Source: an uncultured Oxalobacter sp. (lineage in GTDB: Bacteria > Pseudomonadota > Gammaproteobacteria > Burkholderiales > Burkholderiaceae_D). From it: a stretch of 23,600 bases of DNA. Under the pieces are notes generated by a model that searched no databases, was not told the origin of the DNA, and saw only the letters and a list, made by a program, of their open reading frames with translations. The translations under genes were made by a program, and so were the position numbers. The DNA lies in NCBI GenBank assembly GCA_934401755.1, contig CAKRSU010000030.1:1-23600 (forward strand), given 5' to 3'. How positions within the stretch are numbered: the first letter of the stretch is position 1; each line of letters opens with the position of its first letter. This document shows positions 1 through 6,757 of the stretch, in pieces.

Positions 1-296
1 CGGTTATAGGCGAGATGTGGGTTGTCATGGTCTAAGAACCATTGTTTAAAGCGTTCATTAACTAAACGAATGATATGGAGTCGGTCTGCGACGATTTTGG
101 CCTTGGGAAACCATTGTTTGGCGATATTGCGATAGATTTTGTTCAGGTCCATACAGATGATTTTAACTTGGTTTTTGCCTTTTAATTGAAGGAGATAGTC
201 TTTTAAGGCGGCTTCACTTCTGCCTAAGGTGGTATCAAAGATTTTGTGGTTTTTTAAATCGAAGGTCGGGTAATTCCGATATAATCGGTGTCATGG
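1..296 (-). pseudogene. ISL3-family transposase, internally deleted and partial
   Basis: On the minus strand an ATG at 296 opens a 19-codon frame that stops. A second frame then carries a clear ISL3 transposase core: FDLKNHKIFDTTLGRSE, VKIICMDLNKIYRN and FPKAKIVADRLHIIRLVNERF. These match the central DDE region (DDE_Tnp_ISL3), including the first catalytic Asp in the CMDL motif and an ADRLH motif. The N-terminal zinc-finger and helix-turn-helix region of roughly 150 residues is missing between the start codon and the core, and the join is out of frame, so the gene is broken. The C-terminal part lies beyond the window. Family is confident; the exact deletion endpoints are inferred. Confidence 0.75.
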
Positions 297-380
297 GAAT
301 GCTCCTTTTCTTGGCTTGGAATGGATTTCCCTTAGGCATAACATGTTTTCGATGTTGTGCCTATTTTTTTAGCATTTCCC

Positions 381-399
381 CTTTTTTTGAGGGAGAGCC
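381..399 (-). repeat. ISL3-type terminal inverted repeat (left copy)
   Basis: Read on the minus strand from 399 inward, the sequence is GGCTCTCCCTCAAAAAAAG. It matches the tip at 2911-2929 over its first 17 bases. The element body lies to the left, and the stop codon of the neighbouring cassette gene is only 9 bp outside the tip. Confidence 0.75.
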
Positions 400-407
400 T
401 GAAACAG

Positions 408-974
408 TCATTCAGAGTGACCATCCTCAATCCATTTATCGATACCTTTGATGACTATTTCATTACATTTGATTGCACGTTCATTTCCGGTCATTTTACG
501 CATGGCGGCATAAATTGATGCACCAATTATAGCAATGCCAGCAATTACCCCCACAGGTGCCGCTACTGGAAAAGCCACACCCCCAACGAAGAAGGCAGCA
601 ACTGTTGCCAGAATACCAGGATTCAAGATGGTTCCAAGACATATAACCGCTAGTGATGCGCCGCCAACACCTGAGCACAGGGAGAACGCTTTTTTCAGGT
701 TGTCACGCTGACTTTCTTTATTTGGATCAGTGATTGCAACGGCGAATTGCAAGGCTGCCGTTACCTGTGGGGGAAGTGTTTTGAGTCCGTACTTGGCAAA
801 TTTAGGATGAGAAGAGAGGTTAGCCATTCTATCGGAAATATTTCTCATGAAACCGTAGGTGAGATTATTCGGATCACCTTTCATTGTCTCATCGAACATT
901 TTGTTAAAACATGCTTTCATCTCCATACCGATTTTTTCTCTGTCATTTCTGTCTTCCAAGTTCATTTTCACCAT
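408..974 (-). CDS. small membrane-associated protein of unknown function
   Basis: I do not recognise this 188-residue protein. Residues 1-95 are charged and probably soluble. Residues about 99-158 form a long Gly/Ala/Val/Ile-rich hydrophobic stretch that could be two membrane helices joined by NPG or AAP turns, a hairpin like those of some pore-forming or holin-like proteins (inference only). A short polar tail follows. The ATG at 974 overlaps the end of the upstream gene by 7 bases, so the two are probably translationally coupled. A second ATG three codons later (965) is also possible. The gene ends 9 bp from an IS tip, in a cassette bounded by transposon debris, which suggests acquisition by transfer. 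No signal peptide is evident. It could be the partner, immunity protein or effector of the 407-residue protein. Confidence 0.7.
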   Translation of the reverse strand: MVKMNLEDRNDREKIGMEMKACFNKMFDETMKGDPNNLTYGFMRNISDRMANLSSHPKFAKYGLKTLPPQVTAALQFAVAITDPNKESQRDNLKKAFSLCSGVGGASLAVICLGTILNPGILATVAAFFVGGVAFPVAAPVGVIAGIAIIGASIYAAMRKMTGNERAIKCNEIVIKGIDKWIEDGHSE

Positions 975-2191
975 CCATGTGTAGTTATATAATCTATCTC
1001 ATCATCCATATAATCTTTTCCAAATGCCTCATTGGCTATCTCTTCAGCTGCGCTTTTATCAGTTGCCAGCATTTTTTCCACAAATTCTTCGCCGAAGTAA
1101 TCAACAGCAATTTGTTTGGAATCTCTAGCTGTCTCTTCGGATGTTACTGGAAAAGTCTTTAGGTAAGTTTCCGTTTTCTTTGCTTCATCGTAAGCTAGTT
1201 TCGCAAAGGAATACGTGGCACTTGCGGTTATAGAGACGGGCATTGAAATGACACTTAATGCAGATAATACTCCGCCAGAGGCAACCCTTTCAGCCAGAAA
1301 TTTAAATTTTTCAGAGTTGCTCATCTCATTGCGTTTCATATATAGTTCAACACCAGCAAAGAGAGCTGAAAATAGGGCGCCGTACGCAGCCTCGCTCAGA
1401 ACTTCTGTAAGAGGTACACCACAGATCATGGGCTGTGTGTAGTACTTGTATGCAGTCACGGTTCCACAAGCGACATCAGTCACACCGGATCCTAACAGGA
1501 TAGGATTATGCGTAGCTAGACCGGAACCGATTTTGATGGCACCTCCCCCAAAAGTCTTCAGTCCATAGGAGAATCCCCATTGAGCCTGACCATTCATGAC
1601 TTCCATGACATTGCCGTAAGAGTCCCAGACAGAAATGACCGATACACCTAAGTCAAATATATTCATAGATACCCAAGGGGCGATTTTTGACGGACTGATG
1701 CCTGTCAGAGAAGAAATCTTTTCAATGTATTGATAGCCTGGTGATAAGAGGGGAACGCCGTTCTTTGTGACCAAGTCGGTTGCCATATGCTTGAGCCAGT
1801 CTATTGCTCTGAGTTTTGGGTCTTGTATGACGCGAAGCAAGTCCCCCCAGCTATGGCCGTGGCCTACCCGATGCCATGGGCTTGAAATACCTGTTGGTGT
1901 AAGGTGCTTATATGGTCCTTGTGCATCCATCCACTGGGCAGTCAGCGTCGGTGATTTTTCTAGCAGATTCTTCATTCCCAATTCGAGTGATTCATGAATT
2001 CCTGGAATTCTTCTGAGGCTTTCAATGCTTAAGATAGAGGGCACACTGACTCCTATTGTGCATAGGATGTTCTTTGATTTGTCAGCCAGCATAGCCAAGG
2101 GTATAGCCATTGAGGCTGATATCGTATTTGCAAAAGCTTCCAATAAACGTGCTGAACCTGCCGCTGCTATCGCCTGCTCTTTTTTTCCCAT
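968..2191 (-). CDS. unrecognised protein with a His-rich motif and hydrophobic segments
   Basis: This is a 407-residue protein of unknown function. I chose the ATG at 2191 over a TTG at 2212 because AGGTGG lies 6 bases upstream of it. Residues 100-150 hold the most striking block: HRVGHGHSWGDLL (His107, His111, His113), then WLKHMATDL (His135, Asp139) and NGVPLL. The spacing suggests a metal-binding site, loosely like membrane-associated metal-dependent hydrolases. Several hydrophobic segments (about 24-58, 178-192, 207-245, 262-285, 305-335) are Gly/Ala rich and may associate with membrane. The C-terminal 60 residues are acidic and charged. The gene is coupled to the 188-residue protein gene, and its composition appears more GC-rich than the AT-rich genes to the right. 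An enzyme or toxin role is only an inference. Confidence 0.7.
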   Translation of the reverse strand: MGKKEQAIAAAGSARLLEAFANTISASMAIPLAMLADKSKNILCTIGVSVPSILSIESLRRIPGIHESLELGMKNLLEKSPTLTAQWMDAQGPYKHLTPTGISSPWHRVGHGHSWGDLLRVIQDPKLRAIDWLKHMATDLVTKNGVPLLSPGYQYIEKISSLTGISPSKIAPWVSMNIFDLGVSVISVWDSYGNVMEVMNGQAQWGFSYGLKTFGGGAIKIGSGLATHNPILLGSGVTDVACGTVTAYKYYTQPMICGVPLTEVLSEAAYGALFSALFAGVELYMKRNEMSNSEKFKFLAERVASGGVLSALSVISMPVSITASATYSFAKLAYDEAKKTETYLKTFPVTSEETARDSKQIAVDYFGEEFVEKMLATDKSAAEEIANEAFGKDYMDDEIDYITTHGW

Positions 2192-2285
2192 CAGAAACCA
2201 CCTATTGAACAAAGACTTTGTTGCAATACTGAGATGAACAATCTTTAACTTATGCTTTCCTGAAATCGGTTTACTGCTATCCAGA

Positions 2286-2302
2286 TTTCACTTGAAGTGA
2301 AA
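2286..2302. repeat. short palindrome TTTCACTT-G-AAGTGAAA
   Basis: The 8-bp arms are perfect and separated by one base. It sits about 95 bp upstream of the 407-residue gene's ATG, a plausible place for a dimeric regulator to bind. No T-run follows, so it is not an obvious terminator. Confidence 0.5.
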
Positions 2303-2406
2303 CAGGACATGCCAGCTTTGTTGCTTTTCTTACAATCAGTATTCCTTTAATATCTGTTGTTGCAATACTGGTAGGAATCATATCAAGAAAATCAACAAGC
2401 AGCTTA

Positions 2407-2431
2407 ACCATATCGTCCAATACGATATGGT
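2407..2431. repeat. perfect inverted repeat, 10-bp arms, 5-bp spacer
   Basis: ACCATATCGT at 2407-2416 and ACGATATGGT at 2422-2431 are separated by CCAAT. There is no T-run on either side, so an operator-like or resolution-site role is as likely as RNA structure. Confidence 0.55.
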
Positions 2432-2534
2432 CATACTACCTGAAAGTAGTGAATAAATCTATTGCTTTTCGTTGCCCCTGACTGATAGATACTCATTTCG
2501 TAATTTCGCTCTAAACCTGTTATACGAACACTGT

Positions 2535-2909
2535 CTAAGGCGGTGCTTTATTTAAGATTAGAATTCTTGGATTGTAGAAAAATGGATTTTGACACTTCGT
2601 TTTATGTAAGCTCAGGTCGATCGCTATGGCCAGTATCTCTCGGTTATAGTCGTCAATGACGTTGAATCTCCTAAAGCGTTTCCCATTGCTGAGTGCATCG
2701 CTCATGAAGTCCATTAACCAGCAGATGTTTTGATTTAACGGAACAGTCAGTGGTTGTGGCGGTCTATTGGGTACTTGTTTCTTTCCTTTTTTCCTGAGGT
2801 TGAGCCTTAATGCGCAATATATTCTATGTATCCGTTTGTGGTTCCAGCGGTGTCCAAGGTTTCTGATTAAGTGGAATAGTTTTGCAAATCCATAGATGGG
2901 ATGGCTGAG
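2535..2909 (-). pseudogene. IS3-family transposase OrfB remnant
   Basis: An open frame of 125 codons reads from the edge at 2909 to a stop at 2535-2537, with no proper start. It contains GFAKLFHLIRNLGHRWNHKR followed by a basic linker, then WLMDFMSDAL and FNVIDDYNRE. This is the end of the helical region plus the first part of the rve integrase core of IS3-family OrfB, with the first two catalytic Asp residues. The third catalytic region (Glu) and the N-terminus are absent. Recognisable similarity fades near 2590, after IAIDLSLHK. The remnant is cut on its upstream side exactly at the tip of an ISL3-type repeat at 2911, so an insertion probably truncated it. Confidence 0.8.
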
Positions 2910-2910
2910 C

Positions 2911-2929
2911 GGCTCTCCCTCAAAAAAGC
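2911..2929 (+). repeat. ISL3-type terminal inverted repeat (right copy)
   Basis: GGCTCTCCCTCAAAAAAGC matches the tip at 381-399 in opposite orientation, with the element body expected to the right. No transposase sequence follows; within about 30 bp the sequence becomes the AT-rich leader shared with the autotransporter upstream region. Only the end of the element appears to survive. Confidence 0.65.
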
Positions 2930-3287
2930 AAAGCTATGCAAAACAGCAACAATGATCCAACATCGCATAATAAGCATTAAATGATGTAAAGCATTGTAAC
3001 AAAAATATCCAAAACAAAAACTAACCAATTGAATCTAAAAGCAAATTTTTAGATCTCCCTATCATAAATTTCAAAAAAATAATAAAAGAAATTCAATACC
3101 TCTTATTCAAAAATCCAATAAAAACAAACAATTATTAGATTTTTGAATATCCGCTAATGCTTATTAACGGACATTGATCTATCACTCAAAGAATCGAGTC
3201 GTTATTCATCAAAGGAAAAAATAGCGTAATTGATTTCTTCAACGATAGAACAGCGATTATGAAAAAAACAATTTTTAAGATAGCACT
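2930..3287 (+). promoter_or_regulatory. AT-rich leader of the secreted-protein operon, related to 21700-21935
   Basis: This 358-bp noncoding stretch precedes the three-gene operon. Several blocks match the leader of the autotransporter gene: AACATCGCATAATAA, then CCAATT plus a TAAAAG-CAAATT block, then AATCCAATAAAAACAA, then a TCCG-TAATG-TTATTAA-GGA block. The last is an imperfect hairpin in both copies. The copy here also has a perfect 9-bp inverted repeat, TCAAAAATC at 3107-3115 with GATTTTTGA at 3138-3146. I cannot point to a convincing -35/-10 pair. Confidence 0.55.
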
Positions 3288-4511
3288 ATGCCAAAAATTT
3301 TCTATCGATATTTAACCGTTATTCTGCTCGGAATAATGTCATTAAGTACAGCTTTTGCCGTTGAAATTACTCAAGCGGGTTTTGCCTTTTCAGGAGATGC
3401 CGCATCTGCAGCTCAACGATTTCCATATACCTGGAAAATTTATGAACGAGCTAAAGGAAATTCCTCTATTCCCACCATTTCCTATGAAATCAATCAACGT
3501 ACCAAAACGCTTAAAAATCCAGAGCTTGAATTCACACCTTTAGGTCAGTTAGTCAATCTCAAGAAAAGCGATCGAGCACTGATGTCCGTTTTTGCATTAA
3601 CAGGAGAAACGGTCTTTACGGAAGATCTTGGTACTTATAAGAAGACTTTTGTCAACTTACGTGGGAATGCCATTATTTTTGATTATAAAAGTCAAACGAT
3701 TGTTAGCAGTTGGCCAATTAGTATTATTTATCATGATGCTTCAGAAACTTCAAAACCAACACAAGATCAATTATTAGCCATTGTTGAAAATGCCATTCGT
3801 CGAAATGATGAACATGGTCTTATTACACAATACATGCGTCGCCTTCAAGAAGCTCGTCTTCCCAAAGAAGGACGACGAACCGTTCAGGTAAAACATGTTG
3901 AAATATCTAAAGAAGCACTTCAACAACTTCCTGAAGCATACAGAATAAACAATGGTGCCGCTGCAAAAGCAATGGTTCAAGAAGGCTTTGGGACGATTCT
4001 TTCAGCACGATTAAAAATGCCAATGATACCGAGTTCTGTGGGACATTCTGGCGGTGTCATGATGTTAAAACTTGAAAATGGTGCTGATTGGAAATTAGAA
4101 GTTCCTGAAGGGGATTATTTATTTGATGTCAGTTTAGACAAACTCGTCAAAAAAGAATTTGACCGCAATAACATTTCCATTACCAATCTTTATGGGGCAT
4201 ATATGACCATCCATTTTTATGGTATGGGCGATTACTTAAATTCTAAATTTAGAAACGGAGAACCCAATATCATGCCAATTTCTCAGGTGAGCTATAGCGA
4301 TTTTCCCTATTACGAAAACGCGATCAACATGCTCGTTAGGAAATTTGCCTCATCCATTGACAACGATGTTGTGTTGAAAATCAAAGATCCCAATGATTCT
4401 TCTCAAACAACCAAATTCGATCCAGATGATTGGCTCAAAACAGCCGCTAAAGAACCCAATATTAAAAGTCAGTTAAGAAAAACCTATGAAATCATAAGGA
4501 AATGTAAATGA
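3288..4511 (+). CDS. exported protein of unknown function, first gene of a three-gene secreted operon
   Basis: This 407-residue protein has a classical signal peptide: basic start MPKIFYRY, a hydrophobic core, and likely cleavage after AFA (residue 24). No lipobox is seen. The mature protein has no motif I recognise. It contains predicted mixed helix and strand, a basic segment around residues 180-205 (YMRRLQEARLPKEGRR), and a near-C-terminal single Cys. Its stop overlaps the start of the next gene as ATGA, so expression is coupled. It probably acts in the periplasm or at the outer membrane with its two neighbours. A weak 19-codon frame at 3258-3314 overlaps its start in another frame. Start choice rests on the good signal peptide; the ribosome site is poor. 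Confidence 0.75.
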   Translation: MPKIFYRYLTVILLGIMSLSTAFAVEITQAGFAFSGDAASAAQRFPYTWKIYERAKGNSSIPTISYEINQRTKTLKNPELEFTPLGQLVNLKKSDRALMSVFALTGETVFTEDLGTYKKTFVNLRGNAIIFDYKSQTIVSSWPISIIYHDASETSKPTQDQLLAIVENAIRRNDEHGLITQYMRRLQEARLPKEGRRTVQVKHVEISKEALQQLPEAYRINNGAAAKAMVQEGFGTILSARLKMPMIPSSVGHSGGVMMLKLENGADWKLEVPEGDYLFDVSLDKLVKKEFDRNNISITNLYGAYMTIHFYGMGDYLNSKFRNGEPNIMPISQVSYSDFPYYENAINMLVRKFASSIDNDVVLKIKDPNDSSQTTKFDPDDWLKTAAKEPNIKSQLRKTYEIIRKCK

Positions 4512-5875
4512 AGAAATTATTAAATTTTCTGGTTGTTCTTCTTTCATTCACAACAGTAGTAGCGAATGCAACCGTTCAAGTGAAAGCAACCGCATCCACC
4601 AAATATGGGAGTTGGTTATCAGATTCTGATAAGCAAAAAACTATTGAAAAAGCACAAATCAATGCAATTGAAAATTTTTTCGATGAGCATGGCGTTGCTG
4701 CTACAGAGAATATGGAAGCGATTGAGCAACAATTTAAAGAAGATCCTGACCACTTTATGAGTGGTTTTGAGATTCTTGATGAATCATCTGAAGCCGGCGT
4801 TTATACCGTTCGTATTCGCGCAACATTGAAAGATTCTAAATTGCTTGTCGCTATGAAAAAAGCAAGCAACGCTGGGAATACAAATGTTCAGGCAAAATCA
4901 CCAATCGTATATGTCTTTTATGGACGCGAAACTGATACTCGTCAGTCTTTTCATGATCGAAAAGTTGAAACATCAACGATTAGAGGACGTGTTGATGTCG
5001 ATTCTGAGACTACAACAAATGGTCATACAACCATTACATCGGATACTCAAGGTCATTCTGCTTATAGCCGTGAAACCGCTAAAGTCAATGCGAGTGCATC
5101 AAGACGTGATGCCTATAATGCGAGAGGCAATATAAGGGGAAGCTTAAGTGGCAGTGAAAGAGCCAATATTAGAGGAAGAAATTATGGGGCTTCTTATCGT
5201 TCAGCAGGTGCTGCTTCAGGTTCTATGTCGGCATCTTCCTCAGGTTCAGCCCGAACTTCTGTTGGATATTCTGCTGTAGCATCCAATAGTCATTATTCTT
5301 CCAATGCTGAAACAAATATTGATTCCAACGGCTATAGTACATCCAATACAACAACGAATATTCGTGGCAATACTCGTGTTGAATATGGTGGTCATACAAC
5401 ACGTCGTGGTGACAAGGTGACTTATCGAATGATGCCAATGGATACCTACAACACGAATATTACCAGTGTCTTTACAAACGCAGGCTATAAAGTTCGTGAT
5501 CCAGCAATGGTTATGGATGATGATGTGATGGCTGCCCTGAAAAAAGATTTCTCTTCAGGTAATGAAGTTAAACCATCAACAAAACGCGCACTTGTCAGAA
5601 AGCTCAGTGTTTCGGGGGTTCCATATATTGTTTTAGCAACACTAGACGTTGGGGCGCCCTATCGTGATCCAGATACAGGAATGCAACGTGTTGACGCTAC
5701 GGTTACAGCACAAGTCATGGATAAAAATGGAGATGAAGTGGCATCAACCGAAGCGCAACACTTCTTTGGTCTTGGCAATTATAACGACGAAACACAAACA
5801 GAAGCCCTTAAGAAAGCATCAATGGCTGCTGCACAAAATGTTGTTTACAGCATGAACAATGCTGGTTTGAGATGA
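4508..5875 (+). CDS. exported protein with a Ser/Gly/Asn-rich middle region
   Basis: A 455-residue protein with a signal peptide (MKKLLNFLVVLLSF..., likely cleaved after NA, residue 21). Residues 22-120 look like a compact alpha/beta domain similar in pattern to LPP20/FlgT-type periplasmic domains (weak inference). PIVYVFYG at 132-139 may be a strand. Residues about 157-300 are low complexity, rich in Ser, Thr, Asn, Gly, Ala and Arg, with IRG appearing at 158-160, 209-211, 221-223 and 285-287. Residues 305-455 form a second folded domain, with VPYIVLATLDVG as a likely core strand. AAGGAA precedes the start by 8 bases, and the ATGA overlap couples it to the upstream gene. The layout, two folded domains around a flexible or self-associating linker, suggests a surface or envelope assembly role, but function is unknown. 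Confidence 0.75.
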   Translation: MKKLLNFLVVLLSFTTVVANATVQVKATASTKYGSWLSDSDKQKTIEKAQINAIENFFDEHGVAATENMEAIEQQFKEDPDHFMSGFEILDESSEAGVYTVRIRATLKDSKLLVAMKKASNAGNTNVQAKSPIVYVFYGRETDTRQSFHDRKVETSTIRGRVDVDSETTTNGHTTITSDTQGHSAYSRETAKVNASASRRDAYNARGNIRGSLSGSERANIRGRNYGASYRSAGAASGSMSASSSGSARTSVGYSAVASNSHYSSNAETNIDSNGYSTSNTTTNIRGNTRVEYGGHTTRRGDKVTYRMMPMDTYNTNITSVFTNAGYKVRDPAMVMDDDVMAALKKDFSSGNEVKPSTKRALVRKLSVSGVPYIVLATLDVGAPYRDPDTGMQRVDATVTAQVMDKNGDEVASTEAQHFFGLGNYNDETQTEALKKASMAAAQNVVYSMNNAGLR

Positions 5876-5934
5876 TTTTATTCAATGTCCCGAGTTATTC
5901 GGTTTTAATTAATTTAATTTTTAAAAGGTTTAAT

Positions 5935-6567
5935 ATGAAAAAGCAATTAATCGCCATGGCATTTTCTTTGGCTGCAGTAACAATGGCAAGTAGTTCTGCT
6001 CATGCCTTTGGTTTGGGGTCTTTAGTCGGTGGAAGTAGTGCCAGTTCTCAATCTTCTGTCACGCCTGAAATTATCGTGAAGGAATATGCGCTGGGGAGTA
6101 AATCTGTCTTAGCAGGCCATCAAAATATGTTAACTGCTCTTGGATTTAAAGAAAAAGCGGCAGCTGCTGCTTTGTTGGTCAAAAAAGTCACAGGTGATCC
6201 TAATACATCTGCTGATGATGAGAATATTTCTTTTATTACGGATTCTGCTAAGTTGATCCAAGAAAAGCTCAATGATAAAGATTTAAATTTGACGGCTCAG
6301 GGTAAAAAAGAATTTAGTAAATCAATGCTTAATCTTGGCAAAGGTTTGATCGCTTATAAAGCAATGGCTTCTGATGTTTCCAAGTTTAAACCAGGGATGT
6401 CTTCCATTGGTGGAGCTGCTGGTGCAGCAGTAAGTATTGTGAAAGCCGTCCCAGAAGACACTAATAATCTGTATTCATTACTGTCCAATGTTGTGAAATT
6501 TGCTCAAGACAATAAGATCCCTGTTCCTCAGGATACAACTAAAGCACTTGCTGGTGGTGGCTGGTAA
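5935..6567 (+). CDS. small exported protein of unknown function, third gene of the operon
   Basis: A 210-residue protein. I placed the start at the ATG at 5935 because AAAAGG lies just upstream and a clean signal peptide follows (MKKQLIAMAFSLAAVTMASS, cleavage after AHA at residue 24). An in-frame ATG at 5872 would add 21 residues that spoil the signal. The mature part starts with a Gly/Ser-rich stretch (GLGSLVGGSSASS) and is then mostly predicted helical, with Ala-rich segments around 85-95 and a Gly/Ala stretch near 158-168. It ends in AGGGW. It follows the previous gene by 59 bp and is followed by a terminator at 6591-6634, so it closes the operon. Family not recognised. Confidence 0.75.
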   Translation: MKKQLIAMAFSLAAVTMASSSAHAFGLGSLVGGSSASSQSSVTPEIIVKEYALGSKSVLAGHQNMLTALGFKEKAAAAALLVKKVTGDPNTSADDENISFITDSAKLIQEKLNDKDLNLTAQGKKEFSKSMLNLGKGLIAYKAMASDVSKFKPGMSSIGGAAGAAVSIVKAVPEDTNNLYSLLSNVVKFAQDNKIPVPQDTTKALAGGGW

Positions 6568-6590
6568 TTCTTACTAGTTATAACTCATCA

Positions 6591-6634
6591 TTAGAATGAC
6601 TAACGCTCAAAATTAAGCGTTTATTCTAATTTTT
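6591..6634 (+). terminator. rho-independent terminator of the secreted-protein operon
   Basis: The left arm at 6591-6607 (TTAGAATGACTAACGCT) pairs with AGCGTTTATTCTAA at 6616-6629, leaving a small bulge, and TTTTT follows. It lies 24 bp after the third gene's stop codon. Confidence 0.7.
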
Positions 6635-6676
6635 AAACATGCATATGCTACAAAAATTGGGCATATGCATGTTTTC
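6635..6676. terminator. second, perfect stem-loop (14-bp arms) with T-rich 3' side
   Basis: AAACATGCATATGC at 6635-6648 pairs perfectly with GCATATGCATGTTT at 6661-6674 across a 12-base loop. Short T-runs flank both sides, so it could act as a back-up or bidirectional terminator. NdeI/NsiI-like inner palindromes make each arm self-complementary as well. Confidence 0.5.
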
Positions 6677-6757
6677 CATCATTTCTGGAAAATGATAATG
6701 CCACTCATCATTATCACTTTTAGCAATTAACATATCGCTATTACGAAGATTATATCT

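Larger units (their letters stand above)
1..399 (-). mobile_element. ISL3-family insertion sequence, 5' end, truncated by window edge
   Basis: This is the terminal part of an IS whose body runs leftward out of the window. The outer tip is at 399, where the minus strand reads GGCTCTCCCTCAAAAAAAG. That is typical of ISL3-family ends, which usually begin GGCTCTT or similar. About 100 bp of noncoding terminal sequence separates the tip from the transposase reading frame. The same tip recurs at 2911-2929 in the opposite orientation, so 400-2910 lies between two ends of related elements. I saw no matching 8-bp target duplication between the outer flanks of these two tips, as expected if they belong to different insertions. 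Confidence 0.75.
2192..2534. other. intergenic, palindromes upstream of the cassette, no gene seen
   Basis: This 343-bp stretch holds the upstream region of the minus-strand two-gene cassette. I see no coding sequence I can support. It contains two clean inverted repeats (2286-2302 and 2407-2431) and a 13-bp direct repeat, TGTTGCAATACTG, at 2219-2231 and 2358-2370. These may be operator or recombination debris. Confidence 0.5.

Noticed and set aside
3258..3314. 18-residue frame (MKKTIFKIAL...) overlapping the start of the first secreted-protein gene
   Set aside because: It could be a leader peptide or a decayed signal peptide start, but the ribosome site is poor and the frame has no other support.
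5223..5438. 71-codon antisense frame under the Ser-rich region of the middle secreted protein
   Set aside because: Low-complexity coding sequence commonly leaves the other strand open; nothing supports expression.
6693..6715. TGATAATG...CATTATCA resembling a Fur box
   Set aside because: The half-sites match the Fur consensus, but the spacer is 8 bases instead of the 5 of the classic box, and no iron gene follows. Kept only as part of the hairpin cluster.
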